A DNA stretch of 64,000 nt from AP-15 sp963702685 (GCA_963702685.1 CAVPDQ010000021.1:70232-134231), one strand, 5' to 3'; shown: positions 28,071 through 37,535, counted from the first letter of the stretch. Numbers and translations: made by a program. Notes: generated by a model from the letters alone, not told the origin.

Positions 28071-30890
28071 TCAGGTCGAGAACAGCAGATCCGCCGGGTT
28101 CAGCGTCGGGCCGACCGCCGCGACCAGGTGCTCGGTCGCAGTGGTGCCGCTCCCCGAATAAAACAGGTCGCCGTCTGTCTTGTCGTAGGCAAAGCGCTGG
28201 CTCGTGGCGGTAAAGGCGCCGGTCGCGTTCTGCGTGAACAGAGCGCCGAGCGGCTGCGGGCTCGCGGTCGCACCGGGGAGCGAAAAGCCGGAGCCGCTGA
28301 CAAACAGCATCTCGTTCGCCGCCGACGCCGTGAAATCGGTGATCGTATTGCTGCCGGGGGCGCTGAAGACGAACTCGTTGGCACCCTTCGCACCGGTCAT
28401 CGTCGTCTTGCCGCCGGCAAAGAAAATATCGTTGCCGGCGCCGCCTTTCAGCACATCGACACCCTTCCCGGCATGCACGGTGATCGCGTCGCCGGCCGGC
28501 AGCGTCGTTGCGGTGACCGTGTTGCCCTTGCTGCCGTCGTTGATCGTGATCACCCCGGCGGGGCCGTTGAAATTGAGGGCGTTGAGCGTCAGTACATTGG
28601 CGGTGTTGGCGAGGCCGATCGTCGCGAAGCCCGAAATATTGGCGAGGCTGCCGGTGGTCGTCGCCTTGGCGAAATCGAGGATGGCCCCGCCATTGCCAAT
28701 GAGCGCGCCGTTGACGGTGACACCGCTATCGACCAGCGTGCCGCCGGTAGCGACGCTAAAGGTCGAGCCGGCGGCGATCGTCACCGCGCTCAGCGTGCTG
28801 CTGAACGAGGTCGCGGCCTGCATCGATCCCTTGCCTGCGGTCGCCAACGTGCCGCCCGACACCGTGCCGCCAAAGAGGCTGAGCGAGCCGGATACGGTCA
28901 GGGTGTTGCCGAGGGTGAGAACGCCGCGGCCGGACACGTTGATGGCGCCGGTATCGGAAGAGGCGCCTGTCACCTTGACCGTGGTTGCTCGGGTGAGGGT
29001 CGTATTGCCGATAAAGAGGAAGCCGTTGTTGGTCAGCGCCCCGCCGACCGTCAGCTGGCTGCCGCCGGCGCCGCCGTTGTCGATCTGGACAAAATCCCCG
29101 TGGCCGTTGAGGAATGCCCCGGCAACGGCCAAGGTCGAGGTCGCCGCTGCGGCGTCGCTGACCTCGGAGATATTGCCGAAATTGTTCAACGCCTTGGCGC
29201 TGACCTTGGTCGCCGCGGTGATGCCGGTGTTGCCGATCTGCAGGCTGTTCTCGTTGGTCAGGACCCCGCCGACGGTCAAGCTGCTGCCGCCGGTGCCGGC
29301 AGTGTCGATCGCCATGGTGCCGCTGTTGTCGAAAGCGCCTTTCGGGGCCAGCGCCGCGCCGTTTTCCAAGGTCAGGGTGCCGGCGCTTTGGGCCAGCCCT
29401 GTGAACGCGCTGTTGCTGGTCGGGGCACTCTTCAACGCGATCAGCGCCTTGCCGCCGTTCAAGGTCACGCTGGCGCCGGTGCCGATCGCGCTCACCCCGC
29501 CGCTGCCGAACTCGATCAGCGCGCTGCCGGAGAGGTTGTAGGTGCCGTAGAGCGTCGCCGGTGCCGCACCGGTGACGTCGAGCGTCGCGGTCGCGAAGGT
29601 GCCCTCGTTCATCGTGATCGAGCCGGCGCCGGCGAGGCTGGCGGCCTTGACCGTGGTTGCTCGGGTGAGGGCCGCATTGCCGATAAAGAGGAAGCCGTTG
29701 TTGGTCAGCGCCCCGCCGACCGTCAGCTGGCTGCCGCCGGCGCCGCTGCTGTCGATCTGGATGAAGCCCCCGTGGCCATTGAGGAGCGCCCCGGCGACGG
29801 CCAAGGTCGAGGTCGCCGCCGCGGCGTCGCTGACTTCGGAGATGCTGCCGAAATTGTTCAACGCCTTGGCGCTGACCTTGGTCGCCGCGGTGATGCCGAT
29901 GTTGCCGATCTGCAGACTGCTCTCGTTGGTCAGGACGCCGCCGACGGCAAAGCTGCTGCCGCCGACGCCGGCAGTGTCGATCACCATGGTGCCGCTGTTG
30001 TCGAAAGCGCCCTTCGGGGCCACCGCTGCGCCGTTTTGCAAGGTCAGGGTGCCGGCGTTTTGGGCGAGCCCTGTGAGCGCGCTGTTGCTGGTCGGGGCGC
30101 TCTTCAGCGCGATCAGCGCCTTGGGGCCGTTCAAGGTCACGCCGGCGCCGGTGCCGATCGCACTCACTCCGCCGCTGCCGAACTCGATCAGCGCATTGCC
30201 GGCCAGGCCGTACGTGCCGAAGAGCGTTGCCGGCGCGGCACCGGTGACGTTGAGCGTCGCCCGCGCCGCAACGCCCTCGTTCATTGTGATCGAGCCGGTG
30301 CCGGCGAGGCCGGCGGCGGTGACCGTGGTTGCCCGCGTCAGGCCGAGATTGCCGATGAGGAGCGTGCCGTTTCCGGTCAGCACCTTGCCGACCGTCAGCT
30401 GGCTGCCGCCGGAACCGCTGGTGTCGACCTGAAAGAAGCTGCCTTGGTTGTTGGTCAAGCTCCCGGTGACGGTCAGCACTGCGCCGCCGGTGAGAATGAT
30501 CGAGCTGGTATTGTTGAGGGCTGCGACCTCGACCCTTGTCGTCGCGGTGGCGGTGTTGTTGCCGATGGTGACGGTGCCGAGGTTGCTCAGCGTGCCGCCG
30601 ATCTTGAGCGTGGTCCCGCCGGAGCCGGAGACATCGACATCGAGGACACCGCTATTGGCGACGCTGCCCGAGACCGTCTCTGTCTTTCCCGGATCCTGGA
30701 CCGACAGGAAGGCGCTGGTATTGCTGATGGTGATCGAGCCGACCGTGACCGGCGTCGTCAGCGTGACCGTGTAGAAGCCGGGGAAGGCGATCGTCACCGC
30801 ATCGCCGATACCGGGAACCTTCCCGGGGATCCAATCCGCCGCCGTCGCCCAATCGCCGCTGACGGCACTTTTCCAGCTGATCGCGGCCAT
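28071..30890 (-). CDS. Large repetitive beta-helix protein with RTX-like C-terminus
   Basis: 939 residues from ATG 30890, which has an AAGGAGA site; the 48 codons upstream look non-coding. The N-terminus reads as a cell-wall/autotransporter-like beta-strand repeat start (SGDWATAADWIPGKVPGIGD), without a signal peptide. The middle has two full and one partial 224-residue tandem repeats of short G/N/T/S-rich strands (LTNNGFLFIGN, GSITMNEG, GTYNLSGSALIEFGSGG). The C-terminus carries VLKGGAGNDIFFAGG, a calcium-binding RTX nonapeptide motif, and ITDFTASAANEML. A protein with RTX repeats and no signal peptide is expected to leave by a type I secretion system; none is encoded nearby. Probable surface adhesin or matrix protein. 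Convergent with lon, 15 bp apart. Confidence 0.85.
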   Translation of the reverse strand: MAAISWKSAVSGDWATAADWIPGKVPGIGDAVTIAFPGFYTVTLTTPVTVGSITISNTSAFLSVQDPGKTETVSGSVANSGVLDVDVSGSGGTTLKIGGTLSNLGTVTIGNNTATATTRVEVAALNNTSSIILTGGAVLTVTGSLTNNQGSFFQVDTSGSGGSQLTVGKVLTGNGTLLIGNLGLTRATTVTAAGLAGTGSITMNEGVAARATLNVTGAAPATLFGTYGLAGNALIEFGSGGVSAIGTGAGVTLNGPKALIALKSAPTSNSALTGLAQNAGTLTLQNGAAVAPKGAFDNSGTMVIDTAGVGGSSFAVGGVLTNESSLQIGNIGITAATKVSAKALNNFGSISEVSDAAAATSTLAVAGALLNGHGGFIQIDSSGAGGSQLTVGGALTNNGFLFIGNAALTRATTVKAASLAGAGSITMNEGTFATATLDVTGAAPATLYGTYNLSGSALIEFGSGGVSAIGTGASVTLNGGKALIALKSAPTSNSAFTGLAQSAGTLTLENGAALAPKGAFDNSGTMAIDTAGTGGSSLTVGGVLTNENSLQIGNTGITAATKVSAKALNNFGNISEVSDAAAATSTLAVAGAFLNGHGDFVQIDNGGAGGSQLTVGGALTNNGFLFIGNTTLTRATTVKVTGASSDTGAINVSGRGVLTLGNTLTVSGSLSLFGGTVSGGTLATAGKGSMQAATSFSSTLSAVTIAAGSTFSVATGGTLVDSGVTVNGALIGNGGAILDFAKATTTGSLANISGFATIGLANTANVLTLNALNFNGPAGVITINDGSKGNTVTATTLPAGDAITVHAGKGVDVLKGGAGNDIFFAGGKTTMTGAKGANEFVFSAPGSNTITDFTASAANEMLFVSGSGFSLPGATASPQPLGALFTQNATGAFTATSQRFAYDKTDGDLFYSGSGTTATEHLVAAVGPTLNPADLLFST
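28981..30500. repeat. 672-bp in-frame tandem repeat inside the RTX-like gene
   Basis: The word GTGGTTGCTCGGGTGAGG begins at 28981 and 29653, and a diverged form at 30325, exactly 672 bp (224 codons) apart. The first two units are nearly identical over their length; the third is partial and more diverged. The period is a multiple of three, so unit number can change without breaking the frame. Confidence 0.85.
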
Positions 30891-30954
30891 TCCCCGTCTC
30901 CTTGCAAGCTCTGGCAACCATGCCCGCCGGCGGGTAAAACGCCTCTCGTTCAAA

Positions 30955-30983
30955 ATTATATGAAAAAACTTGCTCAAATGCAA
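30955..30983 (-). promoter_or_regulatory. Sigma70-type promoter for the RTX-like gene
   Basis: On the minus strand a perfect TATAAT (+ strand ATTATA, 30955-30960) follows TTGCAT (30978-30983) at 17-bp spacing, in an AT-rich island. The 5' leader to ATG 30890 would be about 55-60 nt. Confidence 0.5.
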
Positions 30984-31239
30984 GCCGGGCCAAGAGACCT
31001 CTGTTGGTGGCGCCGACGCGTTAATCGTTATCAACTACCTTTATCTGTAGCTGAGCATCAAAGTGCGTCGGATGCAGCCGCGCTGCAACGCACCCGCGCC
31101 GCCGGTGGGCCGTCGGAATTTTCGTGCTTGCAAAAAAACGGCAGAAAGCAACAGAAGATATTGAATTTATTATCCGGAAATGATTATTCCTACTCCTCTG
31201 AGCCTTAAATGCGCTACCGCTAACCGCAGGGGACCCGCC

Positions 31240-31971
31240 ATGTCCAAGCCGCCACATTTCCGCCGCCGGGGTTGCAACCAGGCTGTGCTCGCCGCCGCGA
31301 TCGCATCGGCGGCGGCCCTGGCATCTCCGGCGGTTGCGAGCACGATCACGTTTGCAACCTCTCCTGTCGGTGGATTCACCGGGCCCCCCACGACCGAGGA
31401 CGGCTTTACCTATTCGCTATTGAGCGGTGGGCTATTCGTGCAAGATGTCGGCAATCCGGGACAAGACATGGAAGGCGCCATCGAGTCCGGCGGCGGCGTG
31501 CTGAAGATCGTCTCGGCCGGTGCTGGAACTTTTATATTCGATTCTGTTGATTTTGCCGCGTTTGACAGCGCCGGGACCGGGTCGCAAATGTTGAGCGTCG
31601 AGGGATCTCTCGGCGGCTCAGCGATCGGGACAGACCAGTATACATTGGCCAACACCGATGTGACCCAGCCAAAATATACAAACTGGACCACCGAAGCGGC
31701 AGCCTCGCTGGCCGGGAAAACGCTGTCCGAGCTCGACATTTTTCTGCCGGCGGGCACCTTCCCAAATGAGTTTTTTTTTGCCGAAGCGATCGACAATGTC
31801 GTGCTGACGCCGGTGGCGGCGCCGGAGCCGGCCTCGCTGATGCTTCTCGTCTCCAGCCTGCTCGGACTGCGCGTCGCGCGGCGCCGCAAAACCCGACCAT
31901 CCCGCCGCCACCCCTTCACCAAGGCTCGATCGGTCGAACCCTTTGCGAAATTCGTCGCCCAACTGTCCTAA
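31240..31971 (+). CDS. PEP-CTERM sorting domain protein
   Basis: A 243-residue exported protein. Signal peptide: FRRRGCNQ then AVLAAAIASAAALASPAVAS. The C-terminus has the PEP-CTERM tripartite signal APEP / ASLMLLVSSLLGLRVA / RRRK. An unusual 26-residue basic tail follows the RRRK stop-transfer (normally the protein ends here). PEP-CTERM proteins are sorted to the outside by exosortase and often belong to exopolysaccharide or biofilm systems; no exosortase is in the window. It is divergent from the RTX-like gene across 350 bp of low-GC sequence. Confidence 0.85.
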   Translation: MSKPPHFRRRGCNQAVLAAAIASAAALASPAVASTITFATSPVGGFTGPPTTEDGFTYSLLSGGLFVQDVGNPGQDMEGAIESGGGVLKIVSAGAGTFIFDSVDFAAFDSAGTGSQMLSVEGSLGGSAIGTDQYTLANTDVTQPKYTNWTTEAAASLAGKTLSELDIFLPAGTFPNEFFFAEAIDNVVLTPVAAPEPASLMLLVSSLLGLRVARRRKTRPSRRHPFTKARSVEPFAKFVAQLS

Positions 31972-32085
31972 ACCTCGATACGCAATTTTCGGGAGGGCGG
32001 CGATCGGCCGGGATTACCGGGCTGGCCCGGCGACCCCGCCGCGTGGCATGCTCCGCCGCGTCACGACATCGCGAAGAGATTGACC

Positions 32086-32478
32086 ATGCAGATCGAGCGC
32101 ATCGACCACCTGAACCTGACCGTCGCCGATATCGACCGCAGCGTCGAGTTCTATCGCCGCGTCCTCGGCATGCGGTCCGAAATGATCGGCGAAGGCCGTG
32201 CGGCACTCTATTTCGGCCGGCAAAAAATTCATCTCGACGCCGCCGGCGGCCCGATGGCGATGGCCGCCGCGAGCCCCGCCGCGAGCCCTGGGGACAAGCG
32301 CCAGCCGGCCCATATCTGCTTTATCACCGAGGCGCCGATGACCGAGGTCGCGGCCCATCTCGACGAATGCGGCGTGCCGGTCCGGATGCAGGGCCCGCGC
32401 GCTGGTGCCACCGGCACGATCCAGTCGATCTATATCGACGACCCCGACCGGAACTCGATCGAAATCGCGAGCTATTGA
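32086..32478 (+). CDS. VOC family protein (glyoxalase/extradiol dioxygenase fold)
   Basis: 130 residues with the vicinal-oxygen-chelate pattern: N-terminal His in ERIDHLNLTVADIDRSVEFY, central H (AHICFITE), and C-terminal Glu in DPDRNSIEIASY. This is a two-module VOC domain similar to glyoxalase I and fosfomycin/bleomycin-resistance folds. ATG 32086 was preferred to a TTG at 32080. Substrate unknown. Convergent with the quinone oxidoreductase. Confidence 0.88.
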   Translation: MQIERIDHLNLTVADIDRSVEFYRRVLGMRSEMIGEGRAALYFGRQKIHLDAAGGPMAMAAASPAASPGDKRQPAHICFITEAPMTEVAAHLDECGVPVRMQGPRAGATGTIQSIYIDDPDRNSIEIASY

Positions 32479-32499
32479 GAAACGGCCGCGCGCCTCAAA

Positions 32500-33517
32500 T
32501 CACGGGGTCAGCAGGATTTTGCCGATGTGCCGGCTCAATTCCATCAGCCGGTGCGCCTCGGCCGCTTCGGCGAGCGGGAAGGTTTGGTAGGTGCAGGGGC
32601 GCAATTTGCCTTGCGCCCAGAGCGGCCATGCCTTCTCCCTCAACGCTGCGACGATCGCGGCCTTTTGCGCGACCGGGCGCGGGCGCAGGGTCGAGCCGGT
32701 GACGGTCAGGTGCTTTCTCTGGATCAGCCCGAAATCGGCCTCGACCTTGGCTCCGTGCATCAAGGCGACAAAGCAGAGCCGCCCCTCGGGCGCCAACAGG
32801 TCGAGCTCGCGCGGGATGTAGTCGCCGCCGACCATGTCGAAGATCGCATCGACGCCGCGGCCACGGGTGAACTCCTTGCCGACCGCGACAAAATCTTCTT
32901 TGCGGTAGTTGATCGCGACATCGGCGCCATAATCGCGGCAGGCGCAGCACTTTTCGTCCGAGCCGGCGGTGGCGAGCACCTTGGCGCCAAACGCCTTGGC
33001 GAGCTGGATCGCGGTCATGCCGATGCCGCTCGACCCGCCCTGCTGCAAGAACACCTCGCCGGCCCTGAGGTGGATGCGGTCGAAGACGTTGGTCCACACC
33101 GTGCAAAAGGTCTCGGGCAGGCCGCCGGCATCGACGAGGCTCACGCCCTCGGGCACCGGCAGGCATTGCACCGCGGGTGCGGCGGCATATTCGCCATAGC
33201 CGTCGCCGATCAACAGCGCGCAGACCCGGTCGCCTTCATGCCATTCGCGACACGCCCGGCCCGAGCTTGACGATCGTGCCCGAGCATTCGAGGCCGGGGA
33301 TGTCGGGCGCCCCGGGCGGCATCGGATAGCGCCCCATGCGCTGCAGGCAATCGGCGCGGTTGACCCCGGCCGCGGCGATCCGGATCAAGACCTCGCCCGC
33401 CCCCGGCTCCGGCACCGGCCGCGTCCCCGGCACCAGCACCTCAGGCCCGCCCGGCCCCTTGATCTCGATCACGGTCTGGGTCGCAGGAATATTGGCGAGC
33501 ACGGCATCCCCTCTCAT
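32500..33517 (-). pseudogene. NAD(P)H:quinone oxidoreductase, zinc-type MDR (PIG3-like), one frameshift
   Basis: About 338 residues. The N-terminal GroES-like half (TVIEIKGPGGPEVLV, AGVNRADCLQRMGRYP, PGLECSGTIVKLGPGVS) is in one frame. Near 33238 the frame changes, and the cofactor half (LIGDGYGEYAAAPAVQC, then QGGSSGIGMTAIQLAKAFG for NADPH binding) continues to the stop at 32500. This is the PIG3/TP53I3-like quinone oxidoreductase pattern, without structural zinc ligands. A GTG at 33502 preceded by GAGAGGGG is an alternative start. Quinone one-electron reduction or crotonyl-type reduction are the known activities of relatives. Confidence 0.82.
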
Positions 33518-33627
33518 TTCGCACGCGGCGCGCCCTTATGTAGCGCACGGCCGCCGCCGACGAAATCCGATCCGTGCGCGAGCCCGCCCGGCGTCGCCGG
33601 CGCAGAGCCGTTGTGCGTTTTTGTACA

Positions 33628-33703
33628 GTGGGTCGAGCACTTCGCGAAACCCACCCTTGCACGGTCGCGACGATGGGCATCGCTCCGCTAAGCCCATCCT
33701 ACG
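33628..33703. repeat. Intergenic inverted repeat, family B, degraded copy
   Basis: GTGGGTCGAGCACTTCGCGA at the left pairs imperfectly with CGCTAAGCCCATCCTACG at the right; the latter is shared with the family B element at 12056-12136. The 33518-34015 gap otherwise holds only repeats. Confidence 0.6.
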
Positions 33704-33746
33704 TTTGCTGCCCGCCCCACGCCAATTCTGCCGTGAGCACCGAGAC

Positions 33747-33862
33747 ATGGATCACCGGGCCAAGCCCGGTGACGGGCGTATCGGCGGCCGAGAAAGGCCC
33801 CGCTTTCGGGCTTTCATCAACCGGTAAAAGGCGTGGATCACCGGGACGAGCCCGGTGACGAA
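33747..33862. repeat. Intergenic palindromes, family C, two units
   Basis: Two units of TGGATCACCGGG...AAGCCCGGTGACG type at 33747-33776 and 33833-33862, 56 bp apart, each a self-complementary hairpin. Related units occur at 39804-39858. Confidence 0.7.
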
Positions 33863-34015
33863 CGAAGAGATCGGCAACGACGGCCAGCCCAACCACGCGA
33901 TGCGCTCCGTGGCGGCGAAAGCGTTCGGGCGCTGATAGATTGAATTCCTGGTTTTTCCCTACAAGGCCACGCAACGGCGCGCCGGGAGGCGGGGCGGGGC
34001 GCGGCGGCGGGCGGG

Positions 34016-34123
34016 TCAGGGTTTGGCGGGTTGCGGCTTGGCTGCGGATTTGCCAGCCTTCTTTTTGTTTTGCTTCGGCTTTTTCGCTTCCCGGCTGGTC
34101 CGCTTCTGTTCCTTGTTGGCCAC
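34016..34123 (-). CDS. Small lysine-rich protein, 35 aa
   Basis: A very short gene: GTG 34123 preceded by AAGGAGG at ideal spacing. The product starts VANKEQKRTSREAKKPKQNK and ends in AKPQPAKP. Lys, Ala and Pro dominate. From memory it resembles a family of tiny Lys-rich alphaproteobacterial proteins starting MANK and carrying an REAKKPK motif, of unknown function. I identified it by its ribosome site and composition; the opposite strand is open but meaningless. Confidence 0.6.
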   Translation of the reverse strand: MANKEQKRTSREAKKPKQNKKKAGKSAAKPQPAKP

Positions 34124-34208
34124 GGCATCCTCCTTGCGACACTGCACGCTTGCGAATATGCGCGCGGCGGGCGGGGATGCAACCGGCTATTGCGCCGCCG
34201 GCTGGCTA

Positions 34209-35702
34209 TTACGCGACCGGCTTGGCCCAGCGCTTGGCGGCGACGCGATTGTCGGCGCCGGCCACGGATGCGGCTTTGGCGAGGGCGGCTTCGAGCGCCG
34301 GGCTCGGCCAAATGGGGCCGGCGGCCTCCTCATAGGCGCGGCAGGCTTGGAGGACGCCGAGATCGTCCCAGAGCGGCCCGGTCACCATCAGCCCGATCGG
34401 CAAGCCATCGGCAAAGCCGCACGGGACCGAGCAGGACGGGTTTTTGGTCAGGTTGAAGACATAGGTGTAGGTGACCCAGCTCCAGGCGTTTTTCGGGTTT
34501 GGCTGGTCGTCGGCGCGCGGGTCGGCATAGGCGGCCGGGATCGGCATGGTCGGCGACAGCAGCAGGTCGTAGCGGTCGAAGAATTGCCGCAGCCGCTGGC
34601 CGAGTGCGGCGCGCTGACCGATCGCGGCGACATATTGCTCTTGCGTGACCGCCTCGCCGCGCCGGCACAATTCGACGAGGCCCGGGTCCATGACCGCGAC
34701 CTGCTCCGGTGTTTGCGCCCGCAGCAAGGCCCAGAAGCCGCCCAAGGCCAGCGTCTGAAAGATCGGCATCGGCAATTCGGCAAACGGATCGGCCGGCTCG
34801 ACGATGGCGCCGAGCTCGGCAAAGACCCGGCCGGCGCGCTCGACCGCGGCACGCACCGCCGGCGCCGGCTCGGCAAAGCCGAGGGTCGGCGAGAGTGCCA
34901 CGCGCTTGCCCCCGAGGGATTTGGCCAACGAGCCTTCGCGCACCCGCTCGCGATAGGCGATCGCGTCATCCGGCAGGCTGTGCCAGTCGCGCGAATCCGG
35001 CCCTTTGATCGCATCGAGCATCAAGGCGGCGTCCTCGACGGTGCGCGCCATCGGCCCGACATGGGCGACGTCGCCAAAGGCCGAGGGCGGGTAGGCCGCG
35101 ACCCGGCCGAAAGTCGGCTTATGCCCGACAATGCCGCAAAACGAGGCCGGGATGCGGATCGAGCCGCCGGCGTCGGTGCCGACCGCGAGCGGGCAGATGC
35201 CGGCCAATACCGATGCGGCGCTGCCGCCGCTCGACCCGCCCGGTGTGCGCATGAGGTCCCACGGGTTGCGGGTGACCCCGGTCAACGGCGAGTCGGTCAC
35301 ACCTTTCCAGCCGAATTCCGGTGTCGTCGTCTTGCCGAAGAAGACGGCACCCGCTTCCCGCAGCCGCGCCGGGACCGGGGCGTCCTCGTCCCAGGCCTGG
35401 TTCGGGTCGATCGTGCGCGAGCCCAAGAGCCGCGGCCAGCCGCGGGTCAGGAGCGTGTCCTTGATCGCGACCGGAACGCCGTCGATGAGGCCCTTGGGCT
35501 CGCCCCTCTGCCAGCGCGCCTCCGAAGCGCGCGCCATCGCCATCGCCGTGTCCGGGTCGTAAAGGACAAAAGCGTTGAGCGCACCCTCATAGGCTTCGAG
35601 CCGGCGCACCGTCGCCGTCGCCACCTCGACCGGCGACAATTGCTTTTGGCGATAGAGCGCCAACAGCTGCGCTGCCGACAGAAAGGCCATGTCCTCGGCC
35701 AT
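34209..35702 (-). CDS. Amidase (amidase-signature family)
   Basis: 497 residues, the third amidase of the window. ATG 35702 has an AAGGAGAATGTT site; the 93-codon upstream extension is rejected. Catalytic residues: Lys in GVPVAIKDTLLT, cis-Ser in TPGGSSGGSAASV, and nucleophile Ser in GTDAGGSIRIPA. The longer C-terminal half (TYTYVFNLTKNPSCSVPCG) is like acylamidases/aryl-acylamidases of the AmiE/GatA-like group. It diverges from the glycosyltransferase gene across about 190 bp. Substrate unknown. Confidence 0.92.
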   Translation of the reverse strand: MAEDMAFLSAAQLLALYRQKQLSPVEVATATVRRLEAYEGALNAFVLYDPDTAMAMARASEARWQRGEPKGLIDGVPVAIKDTLLTRGWPRLLGSRTIDPNQAWDEDAPVPARLREAGAVFFGKTTTPEFGWKGVTDSPLTGVTRNPWDLMRTPGGSSGGSAASVLAGICPLAVGTDAGGSIRIPASFCGIVGHKPTFGRVAAYPPSAFGDVAHVGPMARTVEDAALMLDAIKGPDSRDWHSLPDDAIAYRERVREGSLAKSLGGKRVALSPTLGFAEPAPAVRAAVERAGRVFAELGAIVEPADPFAELPMPIFQTLALGGFWALLRAQTPEQVAVMDPGLVELCRRGEAVTQEQYVAAIGQRAALGQRLRQFFDRYDLLLSPTMPIPAAYADPRADDQPNPKNAWSWVTYTYVFNLTKNPSCSVPCGFADGLPIGLMVTGPLWDDLGVLQACRAYEEAAGPIWPSPALEAALAKAASVAGADNRVAAKRWAKPVA

Positions 35703-35895
35703 AACATTCTCCTTGTGTCGCGTTCTGTCGCGTTCACCGGCATCCTCGCCGCCGGCGGCACGGTGCGCAACCGCGGCATCTCGCCGGTCGCCCCCGTGAA
35801 ATGCAAAGAAAATGCAGGGATAGGCCGGCATTGCTGCGCTTACGATCACGGCGTGCCCAGCATGTCCATTTGGGCATCGGCCATTTGGGGTTTCC

Positions 35896-37464
35896 GTGAC
35901 GCGCGGGCTTGCCTCTGCCGCAACCGTCCGATTTGTGCTGCACAGCTGCGGATTGTCGGCGCGGCACGCGCTGCCGGCCACGATCGGCGCGACGGCTTTG
36001 CTGCTGCGGCTCTATGGTCTCGGCGACAAGCCGTTCTGGCTCGACGAGGTTGCGAGCCTGCACCGGGCGACCGCGAGCGTGCCGGACCTCGTCGCCGACT
36101 CGCTGCACGCGAGCCATTACCCGAGCTATTTTCTGCTGTTGTGGCTGGTGGCCCGGCTCGGCGCCTCGCAATGGCTGTTGCGGCTGCCCTCGGCGATATT
36201 CGGCGCGGTCGCGGCGGCGTTGGCTTGCGCGACCGGTCGGCAGGTCGGCGGCCCGCGCAGCGGCGCGGTTGCGGGGCTGCTGACCGCGTTCTCGCCGTTT
36301 TCGGTGCAGCTCGGGCAGGAAGCGCGTTCCTATACCCTCGTCTCGTGCCTGATCCTGGTGGCGCTCTGGGGCCTCGTGCGGCTGGTCCAGGATCCGGCCG
36401 CCGCCGCCTTGCCGCCGCTGCGAAAGGGCCCCCCTCGCGCCGCGTGGGCCGCCTATGTCGTCGGCACCGCGGCAGCGCTCGGCGTGCTGAACGTCGCGGT
36501 CTCTTGGCTCTTCGCCGCCAATCTTGCCGTGGCTGCGATTGCCTGGCGCGGCGGTCCGGGATTTGCCGGGTTCCGGCGCAGCTGGGTCTTGGCGCAGTGC
36601 CTCGTCCTCGCCGCATGGGCGCCGATGCTGGCCGCCGTCTATGCCGCCGCCCACGGGGCGATCCTCGACGCCGCAGGCTGGGCGCCGGCCGCAACCGGCG
36701 AGACGATTTGGTCGATCGTCGCCCCCGTCTACCTGATGCGCATTGCGAGCGTCGTCGCGCCCGACCTCGCCCCCGTCGTATTCCCCGGTCTTTCCCTTGC
36801 AGTCGCCGCATTGGCCGCTCTGGGCATCTGGCAATTGCGCCGCGATGCCGGCATGCTTTGGCTGCTCGGCTGCGCTGCGCTGGTCCCGCCGCTGGTCCTG
36901 CTGCTGGTCTCGCTGTTGGTGCCGGTGCTGGCGGCGCGGTACATCGCCTGGAGCGCGGCGCCGTTCTATATCCTTGCGGGCGTCGGGCTCGGCCGGATCG
37001 CGCTCGCCCCGTTTGCCGCCCTGACGCCGGTCCTGGTGGCGGTGTCCCTGACCAACCTGCTGCCCTACTACAATTTCGAAGCAAAGCCGCGCTGGGATTT
37101 GCTGGCGAGCGAGCTCGCGGCCGAAGCCCGGCCGGGCGACGTCGTGCTGCTCAACAGCTACTATTCCTATTCGGTGCTCGCCGTTTTCGCCGCCCGCGCC
37201 GGCCTGGCGAATGGCGGCGTGGCGCTCAGCTGGCAATTGCCGCAGGCGGCGGCACTGGCCTCGGGCCATGACCTTTGGGCGGTCTACGGTCGCGCCGGGC
37301 AGCGGGCGACCCAGTCGCAAGAGGATTACCGCCGCTCGCTCGACGTGTTGGGCATGCCGGTCGCAGAGGCTGCCGTCGGGCGCTATATCCGCTTTTGGCG
37401 CTTCCGCCAGCCGCTCGCTCCCGCCAACCCGAACCAGCATGCTCGAGTCGATCGGCGCCCATAG
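35896..37464 (+). CDS. Glycosyltransferase family 39-like membrane protein
   Basis: A 522-residue polytopic protein with about 10-12 hydrophobic segments. The first periplasmic loop has FWLDEVASLHR, the acidic catalytic-type motif of GT-C (GT39/ArnT/PMT-like) enzymes, followed by GQEARSYTL at the next loop. Such enzymes move a sugar from a polyprenyl-phosphate carrier onto lipid A, glycan or protein on the outer face of the inner membrane. The GTG start (35896) has no strong ribosome site; an internal start is possible. The next gene begins 71 bp downstream. Confidence 0.83.
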   Translation: MTRGLASAATVRFVLHSCGLSARHALPATIGATALLLRLYGLGDKPFWLDEVASLHRATASVPDLVADSLHASHYPSYFLLLWLVARLGASQWLLRLPSAIFGAVAAALACATGRQVGGPRSGAVAGLLTAFSPFSVQLGQEARSYTLVSCLILVALWGLVRLVQDPAAAALPPLRKGPPRAAWAAYVVGTAAALGVLNVAVSWLFAANLAVAAIAWRGGPGFAGFRRSWVLAQCLVLAAWAPMLAAVYAAAHGAILDAAGWAPAATGETIWSIVAPVYLMRIASVVAPDLAPVVFPGLSLAVAALAALGIWQLRRDAGMLWLLGCAALVPPLVLLLVSLLVPVLAARYIAWSAAPFYILAGVGLGRIALAPFAALTPVLVAVSLTNLLPYYNFEAKPRWDLLASELAAEARPGDVVLLNSYYSYSVLAVFAARAGLANGGVALSWQLPQAAALASGHDLWAVYGRAGQRATQSQEDYRRSLDVLGMPVAEAAVGRYIRFWRFRQPLAPANPNQHARVDRRP

Positions 37465-37535
37465 GAGCGACGCTTGACACTGGCCCCGATAGCTGGCGGG
37501 ATCGACCGCATCGGATGACGCTAGGAGGAACGGGT

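Noticed and set aside
28128..31208. 1026-codon open frame on the plus strand opposite the RTX-like gene
   Set aside because: It mirrors the periodicity of the real gene, has no ribosome site and reads as low-complexity Arg/Ala/Gly-rich text, as expected from a G/C-biased antisense of a repetitive gene.
34023..37271. 1082-codon open frame on the plus strand across the amidase and glycosyltransferase
   Set aside because: Antisense to the amidase and out of frame with the glycosyltransferase; Arg/Gly/Ala-rich, no domain.
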